Part shown: positions 42,105-50,619 of the stretch, piece by piece | Layout of the letters: each line of letters begins with the position of its first letter | Numbering within the stretch: the first letter of the stretch is position 1 | NCBI GenBank assembly: GCA_016710465.1 | Contig: JADJVS010000013.1 | Span: forward strand, 1-64,000 | Source: Sulfuritalea sp. | GTDB taxonomy: Bacteria > Pseudomonadota > Gammaproteobacteria > Burkholderiales > Rhodocyclaceae | Direction: 5' to 3' | Length of the DNA: 64,000 bases | The notes under the pieces: generated by a model | The model's input: the letters and a program-made list of their open reading frames with translations, nothing else | What the model was told of the DNA's origin: nothing | The model's database searches: none | Translations under genes and position numbers: made by a program

Positions 42105-43427
42105 TCACAACACGTAACGCGACAAATCCTCGTTCTTCGCCAGCTCGCCCAGTTTCGCGTCGACGTAGGCGCCGTCGATCGCCAGCTTCTCGCCGTCGCG
42201 CCGGCCGGCGTCGAAGGAGATTTCCTCGAGCAGCTTTTCCATCACGGTATGAAGGCGGCGCGCGCCGATGTTTTCGGTCTTGTCATTGACCTGATAGGCG
42301 ATTTCGGCCAGCCGCTTGATGCCGTCGGCGGCGAACCCGATCGTCACCCCCTCGGTGGCCAGCAGCGCTTGATACTGGCGCGTCAGGCAGGCATCGGTCT
42401 GGGTCAGTATGCGCTGGAAGTCGTCGACCGACAGCGAGTCGAGCTCGACGCGGATCGGAAAGCGGCCCTGCAGTTCGGGGATCAGGTCGGAAGGCTTGGC
42501 GATGTGGAAGGCGCCGCTGGCGATGAACAGGATGTGGTCGGTCTTGATCATGCCGTACTTGGTGCTGACCGTCGTGCCCTCGACCAGCGGCAAGAGGTCC
42601 CTCTGCACGCCCTGGCGCGAGACGTCGGCGCCGCCGACTTCGGCGCGCGTGGCGATTTTGTCGATTTCGTCGAGGAAGACGATGCCGTTCTGCTCGACGT
42701 TCTTCAGCGCCGCCGCCTTGACCTCCTCGTCGTTGATCATGCGCGCCGCCTCTTCGTCGGCCAGCGACTTCATGGCGTCGCGGATTTTCATCTTGCGCTG
42801 CCGCTTCTTGCCGCCGCCGAGATTCTGGAACATGCCCTGGATCTGCTGGGTCAGGTCTTCCATGCCCGGCGGGGCGAAGATTTCCATGCTGGCCTGGGTT
42901 GCGGCCACCTCGATTTCGATTTCCTTGTCGTCGAGCTCGCCCTCGCGCAGCTTCTTGCGGAATTTCTGGCGCGTACTGCTCTCTTCCGCCGTCTCGCCAG
43001 CGCCGACTCTTGCGGCAGGCAAGAGCACGTCAAGCACGCGATCCTCGGCGGCGTCCATGGCGCGGTCGCGCACGATGCGCATGGCATCCTCGCGGGCATT
43101 CTTGAGCGCCGTCTCGGCCAGGTCGCGGATGATGGTGTCCACATCGCGGCCGACGTAGCCGACCTCGGTGAACTTGGTCGCCTCGATCTTGATGAAGGGC
43201 GCGTTGGCCAGCCGTGCCAGGCGGCGCGCGATCTCGGTCTTGCCCACCCCCGTGGGGCCGATCATCAGGATGTTCTTCGGCGTGATCTCGGTGCGCAGCG
43301 GCTCGGCCACCTGCATCCTGCGCCAGCGGTTGCGCAGGGCAATGGCCACGGCGCGCTTGGCGCGCGACTGGCCGACGATATGCTTGTCGAGTTCGGAAAC
43401 GATTTCCGCTGGGGTCATTGACGACAT
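42105..43427 (-). CDS. hslU: ATP-dependent protease ATPase subunit HslU
   Basis: HslU is the AAA+ unfoldase that feeds HslV. The start was set at ATG 43427 (MSSMTPAEIVSELDKHIVGQ), giving 440 residues; ATG 43418 also fits. Walker A is GPTGVGKTEIARRLA, Walker B is GIVFLDEIDKI, and sensor 2 is ENIGARRLHTVMEKLLEEISFDA. The C-terminus ENEDLSRYVL-like tail (NEDLSRYVL) that inserts into HslV is present. The I domain carries the dispersed repeat in frame (RVGAGETA, about residue 145), at a position that varies between HslU proteins. It lies 35 nt after hslV. Confidence 0.97.
   Translation of the reverse strand: MSSMTPAEIVSELDKHIVGQSRAKRAVAIALRNRWRRMQVAEPLRTEITPKNILMIGPTGVGKTEIARRLARLANAPFIKIEATKFTEVGYVGRDVDTIIRDLAETALKNAREDAMRIVRDRAMDAAEDRVLDVLLPAARVGAGETAEESSTRQKFRKKLREGELDDKEIEIEVAATQASMEIFAPPGMEDLTQQIQGMFQNLGGGKKRQRKMKIRDAMKSLADEEAARMINDEEVKAAALKNVEQNGIVFLDEIDKIATRAEVGGADVSRQGVQRDLLPLVEGTTVSTKYGMIKTDHILFIASGAFHIAKPSDLIPELQGRFPIRVELDSLSVDDFQRILTQTDACLTRQYQALLATEGVTIGFAADGIKRLAEIAYQVNDKTENIGARRLHTVMEKLLEEISFDAGRRDGEKLAIDGAYVDAKLGELAKNEDLSRYVL
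42987..43010 (-). repeat. 24-bp dispersed repeat, copy 10 (inside hslU, sense)
   Basis: On the - strand: AGAGTCGGCGCTG, then GCGAG, then ACGGCG. It is read in frame as R-V-G-A-G-E-T-A in the variable I domain. Confidence 0.8.
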
Positions 43428-43462
43428 TCGGGGCCTTTCACCATCCGGCACGCGCGGCGTGC

Positions 43463-43999
43463 CTAGTCGAGAACTTCGATCAGATGGTTCTGGTTGGTAT
43501 AGATGCAGAGATCGCCGGCGATTTCCAGCGACTTCTTGACGATCTCCGCCGGCGCCAGTTCGGTGTTCTCCAGCAGCGCGCGCGCGGCGGACTGCGCGTA
43601 GGCGCCGCCGCTGCCGATGGCGACGATGCCGTACTCCGGTTCGAGCACGTCGCCGTTGCCGGTGATGACCAGCGAATGTTCGCGGTCGGCCACCGAGAGC
43701 ATGGCCTCCAGCCGCCGCAGCATGCGGTCGGTGCGCCAGTCCTTGGCCAGTTCCACGGCGGCGCGCATGAGCTTGCCCTGGTGCTGCTCCAGCTTGGCCT
43801 CGAAGCGTTCGAACAATGTGAAGGCATCCGCCGTGCCGCCGGCGAACCCGGCCAGGATGCGTTCGTTGTACAGGCGCCGAACCTTGCGCGCAGTGGCCTT
43901 GACCACGATGTTGCCCAGCGTGACCTGGCCGTCGCCGCCGAGCGCGACGCTGGCGCCGCGCCGCACGGAAAGGATGGTGGTGCCGTGATATTGCTCCAT
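43463..43999 (-). CDS. hslV: ATP-dependent protease peptidase subunit HslV
   Basis: HslV is the proteasome-like peptidase of the HslUV complex. It has 178 residues. A six-residue propeptide MEQYHG precedes the catalytic threonine of TTILSVRRG. VALGGDGQVTLGN, KVRRLYNERILAGFAGGTADAFTLFERFE and YGIVAIGSGGAYAQSAARALLENTELA are conserved. It follows the STAS-like gene by 19 nt. Confidence 0.97.
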   Translation of the reverse strand: MEQYHGTTILSVRRGASVALGGDGQVTLGNIVVKATARKVRRLYNERILAGFAGGTADAFTLFERFEAKLEQHQGKLMRAAVELAKDWRTDRMLRRLEAMLSVADREHSLVITGNGDVLEPEYGIVAIGSGGAYAQSAARALLENTELAPAEIVKKSLEIAGDLCIYTNQNHLIEVLD

Positions 44000-44018
44000 G
44001 GGGCTCCTGGCGGCTCGA

Positions 44019-45158
44019 TCAGATGGCGCGCGGCTTCAGCTCGACGACATTGTGGAAGTCGAGCGATTCGAGATATACCGCGACCAGGGTGCTGAGACCG
44101 ACCAGGCGCAAGTGCTTGCCGGCACCCTTGAAGCGGTTCAGCACGCCCTGCAATTCCTTGGCCGCCACGGCATCGATGCGCGCCAGCCTGCGCGCGTCGA
44201 TATCGAAATCATCGCGCGCCTTGAGCGCGGCATCGAGTACCGAGTAGTTCGCCGCGCCGACACCGAGCATCTGTCCGGCCAGTGCGAAGGTTTCGGGCTG
44301 CGCCAGAGGCTTGTCCGGCGCCTTGACGGCTTCCTCGCTGCGCGGCGGCGGCGCCTCCCAGGAGGGCGGCGAGACCTCGAAGGTAATCGCGTAGTTCACC
44401 GCGACCTCTTCGAAGGCTTCCTGATGAAATGCCTGCTGGTGCAATTCGAGCAGCAGCAGCCACATCTCCTGATTGGAACGCTCGCCGACCACCAGCTTCT
44501 GCTGCAGTATCTGCGCGAGATGCGCGGGGCTGCCGAAAACGAACTCCTTCTTCGCCCGTTTCAGGGCCGCGATGCCACGCATCAGCAGCGTCGCGCCGTT
44601 GTTGTCGGCGTCGGTCAGCTTGGACACGTCCATGCGCACCAGGGTGCTGGTCGCGGCAAGTTTCATCGCCTGCTTGAGCACCTCGCCGACGCCGACATTG
44701 AGCACGCCGCTGAGCGAGACGTGGGCACGGCCACCGGTGGTATCGGCGGCCAGGTTTTCGTCTTCCGCCGAGGCGCTCCAGGCCGGCGGCGACTTCTCGA
44801 AACGCCGCGCAAAGGCCAGTGCCAGCGCATCGAACGCGGGCTGGCGCCCCAGCGTCTGCAGCAGCTCGAACAGGCAGGCCCAGGCGCGAATGGTCGAGTC
44901 ACCCAGATTTTCATTGCTCTTGATCGCCGCTTCCAGGCGACGCATGGCGTCGAGGTCCTTGCCCGAGGCATACATCGCGGCGGCCTCGGTCAAGGCCGCG
45001 GGCAAGGGCGGACGTACCGGGGGCGGGGGCGGGACCGGCTCAGGCGGCGGCGCCGGAGTTTCCGCGACCGGCGCAGGCGCCGGCTCCGGCTCGGCCTTCG
45101 TCTCGAAGGCACCGGGCACGGTGAAATCCAGATCCATCAGATCGTCGTCGTCGGCCAC
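44019..45158 (-). CDS. STAS-like two-lobed protein of unknown function
   Basis: The protein has 379 residues and is predicted soluble. The N-terminus is acidic and followed by a Pro/Ala/Glu-rich linker (residues about 22-52). Then come a helical stretch and a first STAS-like fold (HVSLSGVLNVGVGEVLKQAMKLAATSTLVRMDVSKLTDADNNGATLL). A second similar lobe is at the C-terminus (FALAGQMLGVGAA, IDARRLARIDAVAAKELQGVLNRFKGAGKHLRLVGLSTLVAVYLESL). In STAS proteins the strand-helix after the acidic/Ser position binds partners; here the classic Asp-Ser is D-x-x-x-x-T-D / R-I-D. It heads the hslV-hslU-AEC run. No role is known to me. Confidence 0.75.
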   Translation of the reverse strand: MADDDDLMDLDFTVPGAFETKAEPEPAPAPVAETPAPPPEPVPPPPPVRPPLPAALTEAAAMYASGKDLDAMRRLEAAIKSNENLGDSTIRAWACLFELLQTLGRQPAFDALALAFARRFEKSPPAWSASAEDENLAADTTGGRAHVSLSGVLNVGVGEVLKQAMKLAATSTLVRMDVSKLTDADNNGATLLMRGIAALKRAKKEFVFGSPAHLAQILQQKLVVGERSNQEMWLLLLELHQQAFHQEAFEEVAVNYAITFEVSPPSWEAPPPRSEEAVKAPDKPLAQPETFALAGQMLGVGAANYSVLDAALKARDDFDIDARRLARIDAVAAKELQGVLNRFKGAGKHLRLVGLSTLVAVYLESLDFHNVVELKPRAI

Positions 45159-45204
45159 TACGTTGTCGCGGCTTCTGAGAACCGCTGATTGCTGGGGACC
45201 CTTC

Positions 45205-45210
45205 AGTATA
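45205..45210 (-). promoter_or_regulatory. Candidate -10 box for the STAS-hslVU run
   Basis: TATACT on the - strand, 47 nt before the gene start. A poor -35 (TGATCA) lies 17 bp upstream, within an 11-bp direct duplication (TCAGGCCTTGA twice) at the end of the neighbouring permease gene. Confidence 0.3.
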
Positions 45211-45230
45211 AACGAGGGATCAGGCCTTGA

Positions 45231-45995
45231 TCAGGCCTTGATTCGAACCAGCCCTCCAATCGCAATCAGGCCCAGGCAGCAGACCACCACGGCCCCCGCC
45301 GGCAGGTCGGCACGCAAGGAAAATCCGAGGCCCAGCGCATAGCCTGCGGCACCCGCCAGATAGGCGACGACAAGGCGCCGTCGCCCCGACATGGCGCTTG
45401 TCGCGACCGCCGGCGCGATCAGGCTGGCGAACACCAGCAGCACACCGACCAGTTGCACCGAGGCGGTGACGGCGACGGCAAACAGCGCGTAGAAGGCGAA
45501 GCCCTCGCCGCTGCCGCGCCTTGCGAACCATGCCCGGCCGGCCAGGACGACGGCCGACAGTGCGGCAACGACACCGATCTGGCCCCAGCCCGCCCAGAGG
45601 ATCTGGCCGGCCAGGAGGTCGCGCAGATGTTCGCCGCCGTGCGGATTGCCTGCCAGCAAGACAATGCCCGCAGCGGCGGCGAAGACGAAGAGCAGCCCGA
45701 TCAGGGCTTCCTGGATGTCCGGCCAGCGTCGCTCGCAATATGTCAGCGCGGCCGCCGCGGCCAGGGCGGCGATTCCCGCCGCAAGCTGGGCGCCGAAGCC
45801 GCCCCAATCCTCCTCAAGATGCGCCAGTCCGGCGACGATGACGCCCAGCGCGGCCACCTGCGCCACGGCAAGATCGATGAAGATGATGCCGCGCCGGAGC
45901 ACGGTGATGCCCAGCGGCACGTGGGTCGCCAGCACCACCAGCCCGGCGGCGAAGGGCGCCGCCAGCAGGCCGAGATCAGACACGGCAGCGCTCAC
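45231..45995 (-). CDS. znuB: Zinc/manganese-type ABC transporter permease (ZnuB-like)
   Basis: This is the ABC-3 family inner-membrane permease for metal uptake. It has 254 residues with 7-8 hydrophobic segments. HVPLGITVLRRGIIFIDLAVAQVAALG and VQLVGVLLVFASLIAPAVAT are family-typical. Its start lies 1 nt after the binding-protein stop. No ABC-3 ATPase gene accompanies it. Metal identity is inferred from the zinc-type neighbours. Confidence 0.88.
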   Translation of the reverse strand: MSAAVSDLGLLAAPFAAGLVVLATHVPLGITVLRRGIIFIDLAVAQVAALGVIVAGLAHLEEDWGGFGAQLAAGIAALAAAAALTYCERRWPDIQEALIGLLFVFAAAAGIVLLAGNPHGGEHLRDLLAGQILWAGWGQIGVVAALSAVVLAGRAWFARRGSGEGFAFYALFAVAVTASVQLVGVLLVFASLIAPAVATSAMSGRRRLVVAYLAGAAGYALGLGFSLRADLPAGAVVVCCLGLIAIGGLVRIKA

Positions 45996-45996
45996 G

Positions 45997-46884
45997 TCAC
46001 AAGCCCTTGAGCAGGCGCTGCACGGTGGTCTCGAACAGCGCCGTCAGGTCGGCCGCCTCGGGGGCGCCGACCGTGAATGGCAGCACCACGACCGACACCT
46101 TCGCCTCCCGCGCGAACCACTCCGCGGGTCGCGCCGAGTTGTAGGCGGCACGGATCACCATGCGCGGACGGCTTGTCGCCGCCTGGTCGCGCACCAGGGC
46201 CAGGTGGGCCAGCGAGGGCTCGACGCCGGGCTTGGGCTCCAGCGCGGCCACCTCGCGCAGGCCCAGCCAGTCGTAGAGGTAGGCCCAGGCCTTGTGCTGG
46301 GAAACCACGGCCACGCCCTTCAAAGGCGCCGCCTGCGCTTCCCAGCGTTTGATCAGTGCGCGCCAGCGCTCGGCGAAGGCAGCATGGCCCGCCCGGAAAG
46401 TCGAGGCATTCGCCGGGTCGACCTGCGCCAGGCGCGCCGCCAGCGCCTCGCCGACGGCGAGCATGTTGCGCGGATCGGTCTGGATGTGCGGGTTGCCGGC
46501 GGCATGCACGTCGCCATCGGCGCGATCCAGCCGCGCCGGCACATCGAGCATGCGCACCGCGCCGGCCGCCTCGAAATATCCCGGCTGGCCGGACTGGATG
46601 CGCGGATTGCCCGACTCGCGCTGCACCACCGGCAGCCAGCCGACCTCCAGTTCGGCACCGGTGGCCAGCAGCAGATCGGCATTGCGCGCCCGCGCAATCA
46701 GCGAAGGCCGGGCATCGATGTGGTGCGGGTCCTGCAAGGCCGTGGTGGCCGAGGCCACCCGGACCCTGTCGCCACCGATCTCCTGCGCCAGCGCGGCCCA
46801 TTCCGGCACGGTCGCCAGCACATTGAGGGCGGCCTGCGCCGGCAGGGCAAACGCCACGATCAAAACGAGGAAAAGTTGTCTCAT
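45997..46884 (-). CDS. znuA: Metal ABC transporter periplasmic binding protein (ZnuA-like)
   Basis: This is the periplasmic metal-binding protein of the ABC-3 family. It has 295 residues. The signal is MRQLFLVLIVAFALPAQAA. LNVLATVPEWAALAQEIGGDRVRV, DPHHIDARPSLIARARNADLLLATGAELEVGWL, GNPHIQTDPRNM and VVSQHKAWAYLYDWLGL provide the His ligands. The His-rich loop of classical ZnuA is missing, so a more general or low-abundance metal carrier is possible. It lies 10 nt after the outer-membrane gene. Confidence 0.9.
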   Translation of the reverse strand: MRQLFLVLIVAFALPAQAALNVLATVPEWAALAQEIGGDRVRVASATTALQDPHHIDARPSLIARARNADLLLATGAELEVGWLPVVQRESGNPRIQSGQPGYFEAAGAVRMLDVPARLDRADGDVHAAGNPHIQTDPRNMLAVGEALAARLAQVDPANASTFRAGHAAFAERWRALIKRWEAQAAPLKGVAVVSQHKAWAYLYDWLGLREVAALEPKPGVEPSLAHLALVRDQAATSRPRMVIRAAYNSARPAEWFAREAKVSVVVLPFTVGAPEAADLTALFETTVQRLLKGL

Positions 46885-46893
46885 GTCGCCTCC

Positions 46894-48300
46894 TCAGAAT
46901 TTGTGCGCGCCGTGGGCGCCCAGGCTCATCACGTACTGCAGCCAGACCTGGTTGTCGGTACGCCCCGCGCCGCGCGAGGTGTCGCGCGCGACCTGGAAAC
47001 GCAGGCGGGCGAACTCTGAGCTCGCGAAATCGACCATTACCGTGTTGCGCGTCGGTTTGAATGGCGCGAGCTGCGGCAGGTCTGCCACGACCAGCGTCGG
47101 GCCAAAGCTCGGCGTGCCGGAATCGAGCCGGTCATGCCGGTAGCCCACGCGCCAGCGCGGCATGAACTGATACACGCCCTGCAGGTAGTAGCCCGACTGC
47201 GCCGAACGATAGCGGTCGGTGATGCCGGCCGCGCCGCCGCAGGCGCCGCTGGTGTCGCGCTCGGAGCACCTCAGGCTGCCGTCCTCGGTGCGGCGGAAGT
47301 ACTCGCCCTGGAGCTTGAAATTGCGTTCCTTCGCATTGCCGTTCGGCGCCCATTTCCAGACGAAGTCGGCGACCGCGGTACGGCTGTCTCCGGCAAAGCT
47401 GACCGTGGTCGCCAGGCCTGTGCCATCGACGCCTTCGTAGCTGCGCCCGCCGGGCCGGGTGGCGATGTAGGAAAGCCCCGCGCGCCAGGAGTTCGATGCG
47501 CCGACATCACCACCGACGTGGGCAAAAGCCGCCCCTATCCCGGTACCGCTCTTGTTGCGCGCGCCGCCAGGGAAGCTGTTGTCACGCCCCCCCTCGAGCC
47601 CGAGTTCCAGGAAGGTCTCGGTCGGCGCCAGCCACTTCACTTGCACACCCTCGGTGGTCAGCTTGTTGCCGACAAAGGCGGTATAGGCCAGCGGAGCATC
47701 GGCGAAGTCCCAGGCATGGGGATGGATTTCGTTCTGATAGCCGATGCCGGAGAGGAAGCGGCCGCCCTTTACCGTGAGTCCGGCCCCCAGACCGAGGGTC
47801 TGGAAATAGGCCTCCTCAAGTTCAACGGCATTGCCCGGCGTCAAGGCCAGGTTCAGGTAGCCGCGAAAGTTCGGATCGACGTTGGCGGAAACCGTCAGCT
47901 CGGTCTCCTGCGCCGTGAAACCTCGGCGGCGTGGCGGGCCTATCTCGTCGGGCTCACCGGGCGGAACAAAGCCCTGCATGGTCCATGTCGCCGGATCGCG
48001 CGTGGTCTTGGTCAGAGCCCCTTGCAGGTTCAGGCCGATCTCCGGATTGAAGGCATTGGCCTTGCCTTCGCCGGCACGGGCCGTCTGGGTTGCCACCTTG
48101 TCGGCGGCGGCCTTGGCCTGGGTCGAGGTCGATTCGGCCTGCACCAGGCGCTTCTCCAGCGACTCGATGCGTTGTTCGTAGGACTTTCTCATTTGCGCGA
48201 TTTCGTCGCGCAGGGATTGCAGGTCGGCGTCGGCGGCCGAGGCCGGGAAACTGGCGAGCGCGCCCAGCGCGGCCAGCATCCCGATGGATGCATGTTTCAT
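46894..48300 (-). CDS. Outer-membrane beta-barrel protein with N-terminal coiled coil, zinc operon
   Basis: The protein has 468 residues. The signal peptide is MKHASIGMLAALGALASFPASAA. A coiled coil (residues about 27-65, LQSLRDEIAQMRKSYEQRIESLEKRL) precedes a porin-like barrel with alternating strands (GFTAQETELTVSANVDPNFRGYLNLAL, QLQGVYQFMPRWRVGYRHDRL-type) and ends in Phe (GAHGAHKF). No TonB box or plug domain is seen. Its place between the regulator pair and znuA suggests a metal-conducting porin; this is inference. Confidence 0.75.
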   Translation of the reverse strand: MKHASIGMLAALGALASFPASAADADLQSLRDEIAQMRKSYEQRIESLEKRLVQAESTSTQAKAAADKVATQTARAGEGKANAFNPEIGLNLQGALTKTTRDPATWTMQGFVPPGEPDEIGPPRRRGFTAQETELTVSANVDPNFRGYLNLALTPGNAVELEEAYFQTLGLGAGLTVKGGRFLSGIGYQNEIHPHAWDFADAPLAYTAFVGNKLTTEGVQVKWLAPTETFLELGLEGGRDNSFPGGARNKSGTGIGAAFAHVGGDVGASNSWRAGLSYIATRPGGRSYEGVDGTGLATTVSFAGDSRTAVADFVWKWAPNGNAKERNFKLQGEYFRRTEDGSLRCSERDTSGACGGAAGITDRYRSAQSGYYLQGVYQFMPRWRVGYRHDRLDSGTPSFGPTLVVADLPQLAPFKPTRNTVMVDFASSEFARLRFQVARDTSRGAGRTDNQVWLQYVMSLGAHGAHKF

Positions 48301-48362
48301 GTCGTGCTCCAGGAAAAATGGAATCTGGCCCGCCGCGATGGGCGGGCTCGGGAAGATCCGGA

Positions 48363-48725
48363 TCAGTCCTGAAGCATGGGCGGTGCGCGGCTGTGAAACG
48401 CCAACGGCCGATCAAGAGTCGGCGCTGGCAATACGGCGCCGGCGACCACCGCCGGCGCAACGCCGATGGCATGCGACGCCAGCGGGCTGCCCGCCAGCGC
48501 GGCAGTGAAGCACAAGCCGGCGAGGCAGGTGGTGCAGACATGGGCCAGCACATGCGCCGCGCTCTCGCTCTCCCCGCCGGCCTCGACCGTCCTTGCCTCC
48601 GCGCTGGCGTGCGCGACGAGGGTCTCCGCGGAGTGATCGACGTGGTGCGCCAGCGCGAACTGCTGCGCCAGCAGCAACTGCAGGGCCAGCCAGAAGGCCA
48701 GCAGGCCGTGCCGCGACAGGTTCAT
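48363..48725 (-). CDS. Small Cys/His-containing exported protein of the zinc operon (DUF2946-like)
   Basis: This is a 120-residue protein, start ATG 48725 overlapping the regulator stop (ATGA). It has a hydrophobic signal (LLAFWLALQLLLAQQFALA) followed by HHVDHS, then HVCTTCLAGLC (C-x2-C-x4-C) and a hydrophobic second segment. Small proteins of this texture occur next to copper and zinc genes. The His and Cys residues suggest metal contact, but function is unknown. The dispersed repeat lies in its last third (antisense). Confidence 0.65.
   Translation of the reverse strand: MNLSRHGLLAFWLALQLLLAQQFALAHHVDHSAETLVAHASAEARTVEAGGESESAAHVLAHVCTTCLAGLCFTAALAGSPLASHAIGVAPAVVAGAVLPAPTLDRPLAFHSRAPPMLQD
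48415..48438 (+). repeat. 24-bp dispersed repeat, copy 11 (inside the small zinc-operon gene, antisense)
   Basis: AGAGTCGGCGCTG, then GCAAT, then ACGGCG. The host gene reads through it on the other strand as AVLPAPTL. Confidence 0.8.
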
Positions 48726-49177
48726 GCGCCCTCGCGCAGCGAACAGCCGGCGCAGGTGCCGCGAAGGTCGAATGCCACTTCGTTGAGGCGGAAACCGCGC
48801 GGCAGGCGTGGCGGCGGCGGCGGCTCGGCCTTGAGGCAGAACACGCCGCCGCAATCGGTGCAGCGGAAATGCACGTGATTGGCATGCTGGCGCTGGGCGC
48901 CGGCGGCCGAGAAGCGGAACACGCCGCGCGTATCGACGGCCTTCAGGGCCAGGCCGCAGGCCACCAGCGAATCGAGGATGCGGTAGAGCGTGACGCGGTC
49001 CATCGCCGGCTCGGCGGGATCGCCCAGCCGCGCTTCAAGCTCGGCGTGCGACAGCGGCTGGCGCGCCGAGTGCAAGGCATCGAGCACGCGCACGCGACCG
49101 CGCGTGACCTTGACCCCGGCGGCGCGGATCAGGTCAGCGGACACGTCAATTTGAGCGGGGGCAAGGGCACGGGCCAT
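48722..49177 (-). CDS. zur: Fur-family zinc uptake regulator (Zur-like)
   Basis: This is a zinc-dependent repressor. Start ATG 49177 (MARALAPAQIDVSADLIRAAG) gives 151 residues; a longer frame runs back across the operator. The winged-helix part is VKVTRGRVRVLDALHSARQPLSHAELEARL and DRVTLYRILDSLVACGLALK. The metal region has HANHVHFRCTDCGGVFCL and a second C-x2-C (GTCAGCSL), the structural zinc site. It is placed first in a zinc-uptake operon and divergent from a ZIP gene, hence Zur rather than Fur. Confidence 0.88.
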   Translation of the reverse strand: MARALAPAQIDVSADLIRAAGVKVTRGRVRVLDALHSARQPLSHAELEARLGDPAEPAMDRVTLYRILDSLVACGLALKAVDTRGVFRFSAAGAQRQHANHVHFRCTDCGGVFCLKAEPPPPPRLPRGFRLNEVAFDLRGTCAGCSLREGA

Positions 49178-49204
49178 GGCGGCATGAAACCACAGCCCGC
49201 CCGC

Positions 49205-49225
49205 AAATGCAACAAGGTTGCGTTT
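49205..49225. promoter_or_regulatory. Dyad operator between zur and the ZIP gene (candidate Zur box)
   Basis: AAATGCAAC, 3 nt, GTTGCGTTT: a 9-bp inverted repeat with one mismatch, AT-richer than the flanks and in the only intergenic space between the two divergent zinc operons. It overlaps the -35 box TTGCGT (49218-49223) of a promoter with -10 TTCAAT (49241-49246, 17-bp spacer) facing the ZIP gene, consistent with repression. Confidence 0.7.
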
Positions 49226-49284
49226 ACAGCCTCGCTGTGATTCAATGCCGACTTGCAAACTTCGCAGCGCGCCGCTTTCGCCCG

Positions 49285-50094
49285 ATGTCCGCCCCGCTCC
49301 TCACCCAGATCGTCCTCGCCTGCCTGCTCGGCGGCGTGCTCAGCGTCGCCGCGGCAGCGCTGGTGATGTTCGGCCTGCCGCGCAAGTGGCTGGGTTTCAC
49401 GGTGAGCTTCTCCACCGGCCTGCTGCTGGCCACGGCCACCCTGCACTTGCTGCCCGAGGCGCTGGAAACCGGGCTGACGCCGCGCGAAGTATTTCCCCTG
49501 CTGCTGGGCGGCATCCTCGCCTTCTTCATGCTGGAGAAGTACGCGCTGTGGCGCCACGCCCACGCCGGCACCGATGCCGACGCGCACCAGGGCGACGTGC
49601 AGTGCGACGACCACACCCACGGCCACCACCACCATCACGGGGTCGCCGGCAGCCAGGGCGAGACCTTTTCGATCCTGGTCGGCGACGGCTTCCACAATTT
49701 CACCGACGGCCTGCTGATCGCCGCCGCCTTCCTTGCCGACCCCGTGCTCGGCTGGGGCACCACAGCGGCCATCATCGCCCACGAAGTGCCGCAGGAAGCC
49801 GGCGACTTCGCCATCCTGCTCGCCGCCGGCTGGAAGCGCGGCCGCGCGCTGATTTGGAACGGCGTCTCCAGCCTCACCGCCGTGGCCGGCGGCATCATCG
49901 GCTACTACGCCCTGGACAACGCCCGCGACTGGATTCCCTACATCATCACCGTCACCGCCGCGAGCTTCCTCTACATCGCGATTGCCGACCTGATGCCGCG
50001 CCTCAAGCGCGAGACACAGTCTGTCGGCTGGCACGGGCTCCTACTGGCCGCCGGCATCCTCGTGGTGGCACTGGGCAACGGACATTCACATTGA
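49285..50094 (+). CDS. ZIP-family metal transporter
   Basis: This is an inner-membrane ZIP transporter, predicted to import Zn(II). Start ATG 49285 (MSAPLLTQIVLACLLGGVLS) gives 269 residues; the longer frame upstream reads through the operator. The His-rich cytoplasmic loop (DDHTHGHHHHHG, about residue 110) and the two metal signatures HNFTDGLLIAAAF and HEVPQEAGDF are present. It is first in a five-gene + strand operon. Confidence 0.92.
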   Translation: MSAPLLTQIVLACLLGGVLSVAAAALVMFGLPRKWLGFTVSFSTGLLLATATLHLLPEALETGLTPREVFPLLLGGILAFFMLEKYALWRHAHAGTDADAHQGDVQCDDHTHGHHHHHGVAGSQGETFSILVGDGFHNFTDGLLIAAAFLADPVLGWGTTAAIIAHEVPQEAGDFAILLAAGWKRGRALIWNGVSSLTAVAGGIIGYYALDNARDWIPYIITVTAASFLYIAIADLMPRLKRETQSVGWHGLLLAAGILVVALGNGHSH

Positions 50095-50111
50095 ACACAC
50101 GGAGCTTGCAC

Positions 50112-50609
50112 ATGCGCATTTCCGCCGCTTTCCTCGCCCTCACCGCGCTTTCCCTTCCGGCGCTGGCCGAGAAAGGTCACGTTCACGGCGAAGGCAGCCT
50201 CGAAGTCGTGATCGACAAGGGCAATCTCAGCCTGCGCCTGGAACTGCCGCTGGACGTCGCCGTCGGCTTCGAGCGCGCACCACGGAACGACAAGGAAAAG
50301 GCGGCGCTGGCGGCGGCGCAACAGGCGCTGTCCGATCCCGCGCTGTTTGCGCCGACGCCTGCCGCCGGCTGCAAGCCGGAACCGGCCCGCGTCGAGATGC
50401 CGGCCTTCGATGGCAGGAAGCCGCCGGAACATGCCGACATCGAGGCCACCCATGATTTCCGCTGCGCCACTCCGTCGGCATTGAAGTCGGTGGAGACGAC
50501 GATCTTCAAACACTTCAAGCAACTCTACCGCCTCGAAGCCAGGCGCGCCGGCCCCGGCGGCCAGGGCGCAGCGCGGCTGACACCGAAGAATCCGGTGCTG
50601 GCCTGGTAA
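50112..50609 (+). CDS. DUF2796 periplasmic zinc-binding protein (ZrgA-like)
   Basis: The protein has 165 residues. The signal peptide (MRISAAFLALTALSLPALA) is followed by EKGHVHGEGSLEVVIDKGNLSLRLELPLDVAVGFERAP. This His-containing start and ELPL..GFE pattern are the DUF2796/ZrgA family; ZrgA is a zinc-regulated periplasmic component of a Vibrio ABC system. Two Cys pairs may form disulfides. It lies 17 nt after the ZIP gene. Confidence 0.85.
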   Translation: MRISAAFLALTALSLPALAEKGHVHGEGSLEVVIDKGNLSLRLELPLDVAVGFERAPRNDKEKAALAAAQQALSDPALFAPTPAAGCKPEPARVEMPAFDGRKPPEHADIEATHDFRCATPSALKSVETTIFKHFKQLYRLEARRAGPGGQGAARLTPKNPVLAW

Positions 50610-50619
50610 TCAGCCGGGC

